A DNA stretch of 20,080 nucleotides from Betaproteobacteria bacterium (GCA_019509895.1 JAEKLK010000199.1:1-20080); one strand, 5' to 3'. Positions 10,162-17,878 are shown, numbered from the stretch's first letter. Numbers and translations are program-made. The notes: a model not told the origin generated them from the sequence alone.

Positions 10162-11475
10162 CTAAGCCACTGTCGTCTCTGTACTTTCTACATCGGTAAC
10201 TGGTCGGAAAATCCTCACAGTCTTTATCGTCCGGCCTTGGGTGTGGACGATCTCCATCGGCACGTTGCCGATCTTGACCGCCACGTCCGCGTCGGGGATC
10301 TCGCGCAAATATTCCACGATCAGCCCGTTCAGGGTCTTTGGTCCGTCGGTCGGAAGCGACAGTCCGAGGGCGCGGTTGACCTCGCGCACCGGCATGGCGC
10401 CCTCGGCGGTGGCCGTGCCGTTCTCGTCCCAGGCGAGCGGCCCGGCGGTCGGCAGCGTGGTGGTGAACTTGCCGATGATTTCCTCGATGATGTCCTCCAG
10501 GGTCACGAGGCCCATCAGCTCGCCATACTCGTCGACCACCAGCGCAATGCGCTCGCGGTTCTCCTGGAAGTACTGCATCTGGCCGAGGGCCGATGTGCTC
10601 GCCGGTACGTAATAGGGCTCATCGAGCACGGCGAGCAGCGCCTGCTCGTCGAGCGCCCCGGCGTGCAGGGCGCCGAGGATCTTGCGCACATGCAGGATGC
10701 CGGCGATATCGCCCTCGTGGTTGCGAAAGACCGGCAAGTGCCGGTGATACGTAGTGGCAAGCTGGCGCGATACGGTGTGCATGCCGTCTTCCAGGCAAAC
10801 GGACTCGATGCGCGAGCGCGGCACCATGATGTCCTGCACGGTGATCGCGCCGACGTCGAACAGGTTTAGCAGGATCGACAAGTGCTTCTTCGGCATGAAG
10901 GTCGAGGACTCGAGCACCAGCGTGCGGATCTCCTGCGGCGAGAGCTTCGGCGTCTCGGTGTCCTGGCCGGGCCTGATGCCGACCACGCGCAGCAGCGGAC
11001 GCGCGAAGAGGTTGATGAACCAGGCCGGAATGTCGAGCAGGTAGAGCGCCACCTTCACCGGCATCGAAAGCCATAGCCCCACGTGGTCGGCATGCGTGGC
11101 GCCGATCACCTTGGGCGTGATTTCGGCGAACACGATGATGATGAAACCGACCACGATGGGGGTGAGGAAGACCACCAGGCGGTCTTCGCCGAAGAGCTGC
11201 GCGGCGATGAAGCCCGCCACCGTGGTGGCCCCGGTGATGGCGAGCGTATTGCCGATCAGGATGCCGCCGAGCAGCCGGTCGGTGCGTTTGAGCAGCTCCG
11301 CGACGCGCGCCGCGGCGCTCTCGCCCTCGCTCACCAGGTGCTTCAGGCGATAGCGATTGATCGCCATCATCGCCGTCTCGGCGATCGAGAAGAACGCCGA
11401 GACGACCAGCAGGAAGACGAATACCCCGACCATCCAGCCGAGCGACAGCCCCCCTGCGGGGAAGAGATGTTCCAT
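10162..11475 (-). CDS. yfjD: HlyC/CorC (CNNM) family membrane protein with CBS pair
   Basis: The 437 residues have three parts: a DUF21/CNNM membrane domain with about four hydrophobic helices (ISLGWMVGVF-like start, SAFFSIAETAMMAINRYRL, FAEITPKVIGATHA), two CBS domains (VQDIMVPRSRIESV and ALVVDEYGELMGLVTLEDI), and a C-terminal CorC_HlyC domain (EGAMPVREVNRALGL to the end). Relatives are linked to magnesium or cobalt export. The actual substrate cannot be read from sequence. It is the counterpart of E. coli yfjD, which likewise follows ypjD and lies near ffh. The ATG shares one base with the ypjD stop (TGATG), so the two genes are coupled. The frame is open far upstream, antisense through ypjD and ffh, which has no meaning. 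Confidence 0.93.
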   Translation of the reverse strand: MEHLFPAGGLSLGWMVGVFVFLLVVSAFFSIAETAMMAINRYRLKHLVSEGESAAARVAELLKRTDRLLGGILIGNTLAITGATTVAGFIAAQLFGEDRLVVFLTPIVVGFIIIVFAEITPKVIGATHADHVGLWLSMPVKVALYLLDIPAWFINLFARPLLRVVGIRPGQDTETPKLSPQEIRTLVLESSTFMPKKHLSILLNLFDVGAITVQDIMVPRSRIESVCLEDGMHTVSRQLATTYHRHLPVFRNHEGDIAGILHVRKILGALHAGALDEQALLAVLDEPYYVPASTSALGQMQYFQENRERIALVVDEYGELMGLVTLEDIIEEIIGKFTTTLPTAGPLAWDENGTATAEGAMPVREVNRALGLSLPTDGPKTLNGLIVEYLREIPDADVAVKIGNVPMEIVHTQGRTIKTVRIFRPVTDVESTETTVA

Positions 11476-12290
11476 CAGGCGCGGTGCAGCAGAACCTCGA
11501 GCACGAAGCGGCTGCCGGGATAGGCGAGCATCAGCAGCACGAAGCCGGTGACCGTCCAGCGCAGCGCGGTGCGCCCGCGCCAGCCGTAGCGCCAGCGCCC
11601 GATGAGCAGCAGGCCGAAGATCAGCCAGGAGAGCACCACGAACACGGTCTTGTGCTCGAAGCGCATGGCGCGGCCGATGAACGCTTCCGAATAGAGCATG
11701 CCGAAGGCAAGCGTTGCGGTCAGGACGGCGAACGCCGCGCCGATCAGCACGAACACCACGCGCTCGAGCGAGAGGAGCGGCGGCAGGTTGGCGAGCGGCC
11801 CGTCGCGCCCGGGCATGCCGTGCAGCCGCCGCTCGACGCGTGCGATGAGCAGCGCGTGCAGCATGGCGAGCGCGAACAGACTGTAGGCAAGCATGCCGGC
11901 GAGCAGATGCAGGCGGAACACGAACGACACCGGATCGGGCGTCACCCGGCCGGCGAAGAAGGCGGGCAGGGGCGCGCATACGCCGGCGGCCGCCAGCACC
12001 AGGGGATAGAGCGCTTCGATCGGCAGGAAAAACGCCTCGATCCAGCACATGAGCACGGCGAGGAACATCATGGCGGAGAGCGCCTGCGCGAAGCCGAAGC
12101 GCAGCTCCGGGCCGGCGAATATGTCGCGGTAGAGCGCTGCGCCCTGTACGACGAGCGGCAAGAGGAGCGCGGCGCTTTCCCACAGCGCGAGCCGCGGCGC
12201 CTGCGCCGCGCGCCAGCGCGTATTCCAGAAGTGCCAGGCAAGGACTAGGTACGCGGTCGCCGCGATGCCGTGAATTACAATGTCGGGCAC
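11475..12290 (-). CDS. ypjD: Cytochrome c assembly (CcsA/YpjD) family inner-membrane protein
   Basis: The 271-residue protein has about eight hydrophobic helices and matches YpjD in length and pattern. Conserved elements are the histidine in FRLHLLAGMLAYS (H128), FEHKTVFVVLSW (H213) and the closing WRGRTALRW...AYPGSRFVLEVLL. It lacks the tryptophan-rich WWD heme loop of full CcmC/CcsA proteins, and its role in heme handling is not established. The start is GTG, only 19 bases from the divergent ffh start. yfjD follows with a one-base overlap. The ffh / ypjD-yfjD arrangement is conserved in E. coli. Confidence 0.9.
   Translation of the reverse strand: MPDIVIHGIAATAYLVLAWHFWNTRWRAAQAPRLALWESAALLLPLVVQGAALYRDIFAGPELRFGFAQALSAMMFLAVLMCWIEAFFLPIEALYPLVLAAAGVCAPLPAFFAGRVTPDPVSFVFRLHLLAGMLAYSLFALAMLHALLIARVERRLHGMPGRDGPLANLPPLLSLERVVFVLIGAAFAVLTATLAFGMLYSEAFIGRAMRFEHKTVFVVLSWLIFGLLLIGRWRYGWRGRTALRWTVTGFVLLMLAYPGSRFVLEVLLHRA
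12276..12281 (+). promoter_or_regulatory. Likely -10 box of the ffh promoter
   Basis: TACAAT matches five of six bases of TATAAT and lies 28 bases before the ffh ATG, inside the first codons of the divergent ypjD. No good -35 box is seen. Its position within ypjD follows from the very short 19-base gap between the two starts. Confidence 0.35.
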
Positions 12291-12309
12291 CTCCCCAGTC
12301 TAACACCCG

Positions 12310-13659
12310 ATGCTTGAAACCCTGACTGCACGGCTCGCGCGCATCGTCAAGCAAGTGCGCGGCGAAGCGCGGCTGACCGAAGCGAACATCCAGGAAGCGC
12401 TGCGCGAAGTGCGCATCGCGCTCCTCGAGGCGGATGTCGCGCTGCCGGTGGTGAAGCACTTCATCGAGGCGGTGCGCGCGAAGGCGCTCGGCGCCGAGGT
12501 CGTCGGCAGCCTCACGCCGGGCCAGGCACTGGTCGGCGTGGTGCATCGCGAGCTGAGCGCGCTCATGGGCGAGGCGAACGTGCCGCTCAACCTTGCGACG
12601 CAGCCGCCCGCCGTCATTCTCATGGCCGGCCTGCAGGGCTCGGGCAAGACGACGACGAGCGGCAAGCTCGCGCGGCTGCTGGTGGCGCAGAAAAAGAGCG
12701 TTGCGCTCGTATCCTGCGACGTGTATCGCCCGGCCGCCATCGAGCAGTTGAAGACCGTCGCCGGGCAGGCGGGCGGGCAGTTCATACCCTCGAGCGCGGG
12801 GGAAAAGCCGGTGGACATCGCGCGCCGCGCGCACGAATTCGCGCGCACGCACTACCTCGACGTGCTGATCGTCGATACGGCCGGGCGCCTCGCCATCGAC
12901 GAGGAGATGATGCGCGAGATCGCCGAGCTGCACGGGCTGCTGCAACCGATCGAGACGCTCTTCATCGTCGATGCGATGCAAGGCCAGGACGCGGTCAACG
13001 TCGCGCGCGCCTTCAACCAGCGACTGCCGCTGACCGGCGTGATCCTCACGAAGCTCGACGGCGACTCGCGCGGCGGTGCCGCGCTCTCGGTGCGCCACGT
13101 CACCGGGCAACCGATCAAGTTCGCCGGCGTCGCCGAGAAGCTTTCCGGACTCGAGCCCTTCCATCCCGAGCGCATGGCGGCACGCATCCTCGGCATGGGC
13201 GACATCCTGTCGCTGGTCGAGGAGGCGCACGCCAAGATCGACCTGGAAGAGGCCAAGCGCGTCGCCGAGAAGGTGAAGAAGGGCAAGGGCTTCGATCTCG
13301 AGGACTTCAAGCAGCAGATCGCGCAGATGAAGAAGATGGGCGGCGTCGCCTCGCTCATCGACAAGCTGCCGGCGCAGCTCGCGGGGCAGGTCGATCCGGC
13401 GAAGCTCGCCGACGACAAGCAGCTCAAGCGCATCGAAGGCATCATCAGCTCGATGACGCCGCAGGAGCGCGCCAAGCCCGAGCTGATCAAGGCATCGAGG
13501 AAGCGCCGCATCGCTTCCGGCGCCGGCGTGTCGGTGCAGGCGGTCAATCAACTGCTCAACCAGTTCGAGCAGATGCAGAAGATGATGAAGATGATGAAAG
13601 GCGGCAACCTGCAGCGCATGATGCGCAACCTGAAGGGCGTGCTTCCGGGAATGCGTTAG
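12310..13659 (+). CDS. ffh: Signal recognition particle protein Ffh (SRP54)
   Basis: Ffh binds 4.5S RNA and the signal peptides of nascent membrane proteins, and delivers ribosomes to FtsY. The 449 residues comprise the N domain (ALLEADVALPVVK), the G domain with G1 GLQGSGKTT (107-115), VSCDVYRPAAIEQL, G3 DTAGR (189-193) and G4 TKLDGDSRGG (247-256), and a methionine-rich M domain from about residue 330. The M domain includes the RNA-binding helices around RKRRIASGAGVSVQ, and the end is MMKMMKGGNLQRMM. Length and motifs are complete. It is divergent from ypjD. An inverted repeat lies immediately after the stop. Confidence 0.98.
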   Translation: MLETLTARLARIVKQVRGEARLTEANIQEALREVRIALLEADVALPVVKHFIEAVRAKALGAEVVGSLTPGQALVGVVHRELSALMGEANVPLNLATQPPAVILMAGLQGSGKTTTSGKLARLLVAQKKSVALVSCDVYRPAAIEQLKTVAGQAGGQFIPSSAGEKPVDIARRAHEFARTHYLDVLIVDTAGRLAIDEEMMREIAELHGLLQPIETLFIVDAMQGQDAVNVARAFNQRLPLTGVILTKLDGDSRGGAALSVRHVTGQPIKFAGVAEKLSGLEPFHPERMAARILGMGDILSLVEEAHAKIDLEEAKRVAEKVKKGKGFDLEDFKQQIAQMKKMGGVASLIDKLPAQLAGQVDPAKLADDKQLKRIEGIISSMTPQERAKPELIKASRKRRIASGAGVSVQAVNQLLNQFEQMQKMMKMMKGGNLQRMMRNLKGVLPGMR

Positions 13660-13681
13660 CGCTGCGGCTTTTCACGCAGCG
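13660..13681 (+). terminator. Hairpin after ffh, possible transcription end
   Basis: CGCTGCG at 13660-13666 and its perfect complement CGCAGCG at 13675-13681 form a seven-base-pair GC-rich stem with an eight-base loop containing TTTT. It starts one base after the ffh stop. No T-run follows the stem, so it is not a canonical intrinsic terminator and may be only a pause or stability element. Confidence 0.35.
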
Positions 13682-13699
13682 GGGCTCGGCGATCACGGC

Positions 13700-13705
13700 T
13701 AACAT
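13700..13705 (+). promoter_or_regulatory. Possible -10 box before the cyclase gene
   Basis: TAACAT lies 11 bases before the ATG at 13716 and resembles the box before secA. It would give a nearly leaderless transcript. There is no clear -35. Weak, pattern only. Confidence 0.22.
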
Positions 13706-13715
13706 TGCGCCGGGA

Positions 13716-14675
13716 ATGAGCCAGCGCCCCACCGAGACGTCCGCCGACAACAGTCGCACGCTCGTCTCGAGCGTGCTGTTTCTCGACCTGGCCGGTTACT
13801 CGCGCTTCGGGGTCACCGACCAGATCCGGCTCAAGAAAACCTTCAACGACGTGCTGTCCGCGGCGCTCGCGGACATGGATGCGCGCGAGCGCGTGGTCAT
13901 CGATACGGGCGACGGCGCGGCGGTCGCGTTCCTCGGCGACCCGGAGCGCGCCCTCTTTGCCGCGCTCGCCGTGTTCGACAGCGTCGGCGAGCTGCCCGTG
14001 CGCATGGGCATCAACCTCGGCCCGGTGCACGTCAACCGCGACATCAACGGCCAGGAAAACGTCATCGGCGACGGCATCAACGTGGCCCAGCGCATCATGT
14101 CGTTCGCGCAGCCGGGGCAGCTGTTCGTCTCGCGCACCTTCTACGACACGGTGCAGCTGCTCTCGGGCGAGTACGCCACGCTCTTCCAGGCGGTTGGCGG
14201 GCGCACCGACAAGCATGCGCGCACGCACGAGGTGTTCGCCATGAATCCCGCGGTGCGCGTCGGGCGGCGCGCCGCCGAGACGCAGCGCCTGCGCGCGCAG
14301 CGGCGCGCGAGCGGGCCGGCCGCGGCCGCGGCCCCGGGGCGCGCCACGGTGTCCGATGCCGGCACGCGCTTGATCATCTCCGGCGCCACGCGCGAGTCGG
14401 TCGAGGCCGAGCTCGCGCGCTTTGCCGCCGCGGGCGTGAAGGTGCTCGCCGCTCCGGCGCTGGTCGGCGCCAAGTGGATGGCGACCTGCGAGAACCGCCG
14501 TGCCGCGGTGCGCGTCAATGTCGAGCAGCTCGGCATGAAGAGCATCATCACGGCGTCGACGCGCGAGGCGGTGGAGCTCAAGCTGAAAGAGCTGCTCGGC
14601 TTCGGCGCGCGCGTGGACCGCGAGATCGAGCAGATCGACGGCGTCTGGACCGCCGTCTGCGACAACCCGCGCTAG
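13716..14675 (+). CDS. Class III adenylate/guanylate cyclase-like protein with duplicated C-terminal module
   Basis: Residues of about 15-175 form a class III nucleotide cyclase domain. VLFLDLAGYSR carries the first metal Asp (D24), DTGDGAAVAF the second (D66), and GDGINVAQRI the transition-state Asn and Arg (N122, R126), so it may be active. Whether it makes cAMP or cGMP cannot be told safely. There is no signal peptide or membrane segment. An Ala/Arg-rich linker (about 185-212) leads to two tandem 44-residue copies (217-260 and 274-317) of a beta-alpha-beta-like module, unknown to me. These may be a sensor or partner-binding part. The ATG has a GGGA four bases upstream, closer than ideal. 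The stop overlaps that of the convergent TPR lipoprotein gene in a shared CTAG. Confidence 0.85.
   Translation: MSQRPTETSADNSRTLVSSVLFLDLAGYSRFGVTDQIRLKKTFNDVLSAALADMDARERVVIDTGDGAAVAFLGDPERALFAALAVFDSVGELPVRMGINLGPVHVNRDINGQENVIGDGINVAQRIMSFAQPGQLFVSRTFYDTVQLLSGEYATLFQAVGGRTDKHARTHEVFAMNPAVRVGRRAAETQRLRAQRRASGPAAAAAPGRATVSDAGTRLIISGATRESVEAELARFAAAGVKVLAAPALVGAKWMATCENRRAAVRVNVEQLGMKSIITASTREAVELKLKELLGFGARVDREIEQIDGVWTAVCDNPR
14364..14666 (+). repeat. Internal tandem duplication coding for two 44-residue modules
   Basis: Protein residues 217-260 and 274-317 of the cyclase-like protein align over 44 positions without gaps, with 14 identities by eye. Shared anchors are IIxxxTRExVExxL, G at position 24, and W-x-A-x-C-(E/D)-N at the end. 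The copies are too diverged at DNA level to be a recent duplication. Confidence 0.75.
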
Positions 14676-15520
14676 CGGCGCAGCAGAACTTCCATCTCGG
14701 CGCCGCTTTTTGCCTCGTGCATCGCCCGGCTGACGGCGACGCTTCGCTCCTGATAGCGACGAGCGCCGTCGGCGTCGCCCGCGGCGTCGGCGGCGCGCGC
14801 GAGCTCGGCGAGATCGGCGAGGATCTTGCGCGGGTCGCCCAGCTCCCGGTCGATGTCGAGCGCCGAGCGCAGCGGCTCGAATGCCGCGGACGGCTCACCG
14901 GCCGCGATACGCGAGCGGCCGAGGATGCGCAGCGCGTTCGCCGCCTCCGCGCGGCCCGCCTCGCCGCGCGAGCGCTCCGCGGCCGCCAGCGCCAGGCGGG
15001 CAGCCTCGGCCGGCCGGCCGGACTCGAGCTCGATTTGCGCTCGCACGTTGAGGAGCGTCGCGGCGTACTCGCAGCTCGTCTGCGCGCAGTGCCGCTCGGC
15101 TTCGCCGGCCCATAGCGTCGCCGCGCCGAGGTTGCCGCCGGCGAGCTCGAGGATGGCGCGCCGCAGCTCCGTCTGGATTTTGCGTCGCTCGGAGAAATTG
15201 ACGCGCGGCGCGTCGAGTACCGCGGCGAGCGCGTCGCGCGCCTGCGCGTCGCGCCCCAGCCACTGGTTGACGATCGAGAGATTGATGGCGTTCGCCGCGA
15301 TGGCGTCGGCGTTCTCCAGCGACGTGGCGATGCGCAGCGCCTCCCCATAGAAGCGTGCCGCTCCCCCGTAATCGCCCGAGCGCGCGAGTGCCGCCGCGCG
15401 CGCCTCCGCCTCGGTCAGCCGTGCCTGAGCGGGCGAGCCGCGATTGAGCACGGGGCTGCTGCAGCCTGCGGCGAGCGCCAGCAGCGCCGCGGCGAGCCAC
15501 AGGGCGAGCGGCCGGCTCAA
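14672..15520 (-). CDS. TPR-repeat lipoprotein of the MCE operon
   Basis: The 282 residues begin with a lipoprotein signal peptide: short basic start, hydrophobic stretch, and lipobox LAAGC with Cys20. The rest is alpha-helical, Ala/Arg/Glu-rich and reads as degenerate tetratricopeptide repeats (for example ARSGDYGGAARFYGEALRIA, GRPAEAARLALAAAERS, GEPSAAFEPLRSALDIDREL). The start is TTG overlapping the stop of the mlaD-like gene (TTGA), with no better ATG or GTG nearby. It occupies the place where MCE operons often carry a PqiC-like auxiliary lipoprotein, so an envelope role with that transporter is inferred. The exact function is unknown. Confidence 0.82.
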   Translation of the reverse strand: MSRPLALWLAAALLALAAGCSSPVLNRGSPAQARLTEAEARAAALARSGDYGGAARFYGEALRIATSLENADAIAANAINLSIVNQWLGRDAQARDALAAVLDAPRVNFSERRKIQTELRRAILELAGGNLGAATLWAGEAERHCAQTSCEYAATLLNVRAQIELESGRPAEAARLALAAAERSRGEAGRAEAANALRILGRSRIAAGEPSAAFEPLRSALDIDRELGDPRKILADLAELARAADAAGDADGARRYQERSVAVSRAMHEAKSGAEMEVLLRR

Positions 15521-16458
15521 CGGCCGCGCCCTCTGCCCTGCGCCTCGAAGCTGTCGATGGGCAGCATGCCGTCGCTCGAGTCCTTGAAGCTGTCGGCGAG
15601 CGGCCAGACGCGCTTCGCGGCGCTGAGCACGTCGCCCGCCTCGCGCGCGGCGCTCTCGCCCTGATCGAGGAGCGGGCGGGCGCTCTTCAGCGTGGCCTGC
15701 GCCTCCTCTCCGGTTTTCTTCAGCTGGGTGGCTGCGGCGTCGATCTTCGTTGAAAGCAGGGGCACCGCCTGCTCCACGGTGCCGGCGGCGCGCTCGGCGG
15801 CCGCGAGCGTCGCTCCGGCCTGCCGATTGAGCTCGAGGGTGGCCTTGGTGGTCTGCTGCACCAGCTCGCGCACGGCGCGATGCGTGGCTGGCAGCTGCTC
15901 GACCTCCTGGCGAAGCGCCGCGAGGATGCGGCTGATGTCTTCACCCGAACGGCCGACCTGCGCCATCGCCTGCTTGATCTCGTTGAATGCCGGCACCGCC
16001 TGGCGCCGGAACTCGTCGATGATCTCGGAGACGCCGCGCGCCGGCTCGAAGGGGATCAGCGCCCCTTCGGCGAGCGGCATCATGCTTCTGCCCGGCACGA
16101 TGTCGATCACCGCGGTGCCGATGACGCCGGACTCACGCGCGTGCCGGGCGAACGAGCCCTGCGGGATGCGCGGCAGATACTGGCCGAGGATCGAGAGCTG
16201 CACATCGACGCCGCCCTCGGCGAGGCTCAGCTCGCCCACCTGGCCGATGGTGAAGCCATGCAGCTTGACCGGCATGCCCTTGTTGATGCCGAGCGCGTTG
16301 GCCGTGACGAAGTGAAGCGGCGACTGGTGCACGAGCCAGCCCTGCTTGTAGGCCACGAGGCCCATGAACCCGCCCACCATGGCGAGCGCGATGAGGAGGA
16401 ACACGTTCACCTTGAGCACCAGCCGGCTGAAGCGGCCCGATGGCAGCGGCTTGCTCAT
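15517..16458 (-). CDS. MlaD-like MCE-domain substrate-binding protein
   Basis: MlaD-type proteins form membrane-anchored periplasmic hexameric rings that pass lipids through the periplasm. The 313 residues have a cytoplasmic start, one membrane helix (about 12-36), an MCE domain (about 47-125: FVTANALGINKGMPVKLHGF, IGQVGEL, ESGVIGTAVIDIVPG) and a long helical, Ala/Gln/Glu-rich tail. The tail probably forms a coiled-coil needle, as in longer MCE proteins. The ATG at 16458 is chosen over the in-frame upstream extension because GGGAGGAAGC immediately precedes it and it overlaps the previous stop as ATGA. Confidence 0.92.
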   Translation of the reverse strand: MSKPLPSGRFSRLVLKVNVFLLIALAMVGGFMGLVAYKQGWLVHQSPLHFVTANALGINKGMPVKLHGFTIGQVGELSLAEGGVDVQLSILGQYLPRIPQGSFARHARESGVIGTAVIDIVPGRSMMPLAEGALIPFEPARGVSEIIDEFRRQAVPAFNEIKQAMAQVGRSGEDISRILAALRQEVEQLPATHRAVRELVQQTTKATLELNRQAGATLAAAERAAGTVEQAVPLLSTKIDAAATQLKKTGEEAQATLKSARPLLDQGESAAREAGDVLSAAKRVWPLADSFKDSSDGMLPIDSFEAQGRGRGR

Positions 16459-17057
16459 GCTTCCTCCCGGGTGTCGACATAGACGAGCGTGCCTTGCGGC
16501 GCTCGCGCGCGGTATTCGGCTTCGAAGCGCGCCGTGTGCAGGCATTCCGCACGAGACAGGCCGTCCTCGAGCGCGTCGAAGATCATGAGCTGTGGCGCCG
16601 CCACCAGGCTGCGCACGAAGCTCGCGAGCTTGCGTTCCAGCACGCCGAGCTCCTCCGGCAGCCGCGCGAAAAACGCGGCGGCATCGGCGCCGAAGGCGCC
16701 CAGCACTGCACGGGCGAGCTCCGCCACCTGCTCGAGAGTCGGCCGGCCGTGGTAGGCCGCGGGCAGCGCGATGTTTTCCCAGGCGTTGAGATTCGCCACC
16801 AGCCCGACGATCGGCGAGACGGCGCCGACCTTTGCGCGCAGGCGGGCACGTCCCGCAGGCGCGAGCGTGCTGGCGGCCTCCCCGAAGAGCTCGAGCTCTT
16901 CGCCGGGCTCGCAGCGTGCCTTGAGCATCGCCGTCACCAGGTGCGCCTTGGCGTCCTCGTCGGGCACGTGCAAGCGGGTGACGCCACCCTTCGGCGCGCT
17001 CAGCTCGATCTCGTGGCGCGCGCTCTTGCGCCGGTAGCGCAGCGCGAGCTCGCTCAT
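16455..17057 (-). CDS. Degenerate ABC ATPase-like subunit of the MCE transporter
   Basis: The 200-residue protein sits where MlaF (the ATPase) belongs and aligns along its whole length with an ABC ATPase fold, but the catalytic motifs are gone. The Walker A position reads VPDEDAKAH (31-39) instead of GxxGxGKT. The Q-loop Gln is replaced (SP, 81-82), followed by a normal NAWENIALP. The LSGG signature is replaced by ELGVL (137-141). Walker B LMIFDALEDGL keeps Asp161 but has Ala162 for the catalytic Glu. The H-loop His is missing (VDTREEA, end). ATP hydrolysis is therefore not expected. The ATG at 17057 overlaps the permease stop as ATGA. The frame is clean and expressed in line with its neighbours, so it looks like a maintained pseudo-enzyme rather than a decaying gene. 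Confidence 0.85.
   Translation of the reverse strand: MSELALRYRRKSARHEIELSAPKGGVTRLHVPDEDAKAHLVTAMLKARCEPGEELELFGEAASTLAPAGRARLRAKVGAVSPIVGLVANLNAWENIALPAAYHGRPTLEQVAELARAVLGAFGADAAAFFARLPEELGVLERKLASFVRSLVAAPQLMIFDALEDGLSRAECLHTARFEAEYRARAPQGTLVYVDTREEA
16459..16467 (-). promoter_or_regulatory. Strong ribosome binding site fixing the mlaD-like start
   Basis: On the minus strand GGAGGAAGC stands directly before the ATG at 16458. It lies inside the end of the ATPase-like gene and decides against the 29-residue upstream extension of the MCE protein frame. Confidence 0.6.
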
Positions 17058-17830
17058 ACGTTGGCCTTCACCAGGCCGAAGAACAGGATGCCGAACACCA
17101 CATAGGCGAACACCGCGTTGATCAACAGCACCAGCATCGCGCTCTGCATGACGGCGCGCGTCACCACCTTCGGTACCGCGTTCTGGGTCAGATCCGGTGG
17201 GTTGAGGCCGTGCCAGCAGCAGCATGCGGCCACCGCATAGCCGAAGAGCAGGCTCTTGATCACCGAGTAGTAGAAGTCAACCGGCGTGAACAGCTCGAAC
17301 AGGCGCCCGGCGAGCTCGGTGAAGGTCGCTTCGATGATGAACGGACTGAGCGCCAGGCCGCCCAGCACCGCGAGGAACTGCACATAGAAGGTCAGCACGG
17401 CGGTCGCAAGCATCACCCCCGCGACCCTTGGCAGCACGAGGTAGTCGTAGAGGTCGATGCCGAGGTAGCGCAGCGCCCGCGTCTGGCCGGAGATGCGCAT
17501 CATCGCCATCTCCGCCGACACCGCCGTGCCGGTCCGCAGGATCACGACCGCCGCTGCGGCGAGCGGGCCGAGCTCGCGGAATACGAGCAGCAGCAGGATC
17601 TTCACCGCCAGATCCACGTCCGCGTCGAGCATGTCCATCAGCACTGCGATGATGATCACGCCGAGCAGGCAGGCGCGCAGCACGACGCCGGTAGCGGCGG
17701 TGACGCCGGTGAAATAAACCTGGCGCAGGAACGACTCGAAGATCGGCGGCACGGCGAGGCGCGGCGCGCGCACCGCGACGTTCAGAGATAGCTGGATCCC
17801 GCCCTCGATCTCGCGCAGGGCCTGCAGCAT
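17054..17830 (-). CDS. MlaE-like MCE transporter permease
   Basis: The 258 residues have about five to six membrane helices and the MlaE core: RELGPLAAAAVVILRTGTAV, SAEMAMMRISGQTRALRYLG, LVLPRVAGVMLAT. In other MlaE proteins the coupling loop reads TEQ in place of SGQ, so the conserved Glu is lost here. The next proline (DP) is also changed (DL). The start at 17830 is preceded by a good Shine-Dalgarno sequence (GGGAGGGAGGG). The frame is open upstream through the divergent promoter region, which is not MlaE-like. First gene of a four-gene operon with four-base overlaps. The likely role is moving phospholipid or another lipid between inner and outer membrane. Confidence 0.92.
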   Translation of the reverse strand: MLQALREIEGGIQLSLNVAVRAPRLAVPPIFESFLRQVYFTGVTAATGVVLRACLLGVIIIAVLMDMLDADVDLAVKILLLLVFRELGPLAAAAVVILRTGTAVSAEMAMMRISGQTRALRYLGIDLYDYLVLPRVAGVMLATAVLTFYVQFLAVLGGLALSPFIIEATFTELAGRLFELFTPVDFYYSVIKSLLFGYAVAACCCWHGLNPPDLTQNAVPKVVTRAVMQSAMLVLLINAVFAYVVFGILFFGLVKANV

Positions 17831-17878
17831 TCGTCCCTCCCTCCCGCGCCGGATTGTCGCATCAGCGGTCCGCGCCGA

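Noticed and set aside
11476..13551. Upstream part of the 1129-codon minus frame that ends in yfjD
   Set aside because: Only 10162-11475 is protein-like. The rest runs antisense or out of frame through ypjD and ffh and has no ribosome binding site.
13561..13620. AAGATGATG-type short repeats near the end of ffh
   Set aside because: They encode the methionine-rich end of the SRP M domain, which is normal for Ffh.
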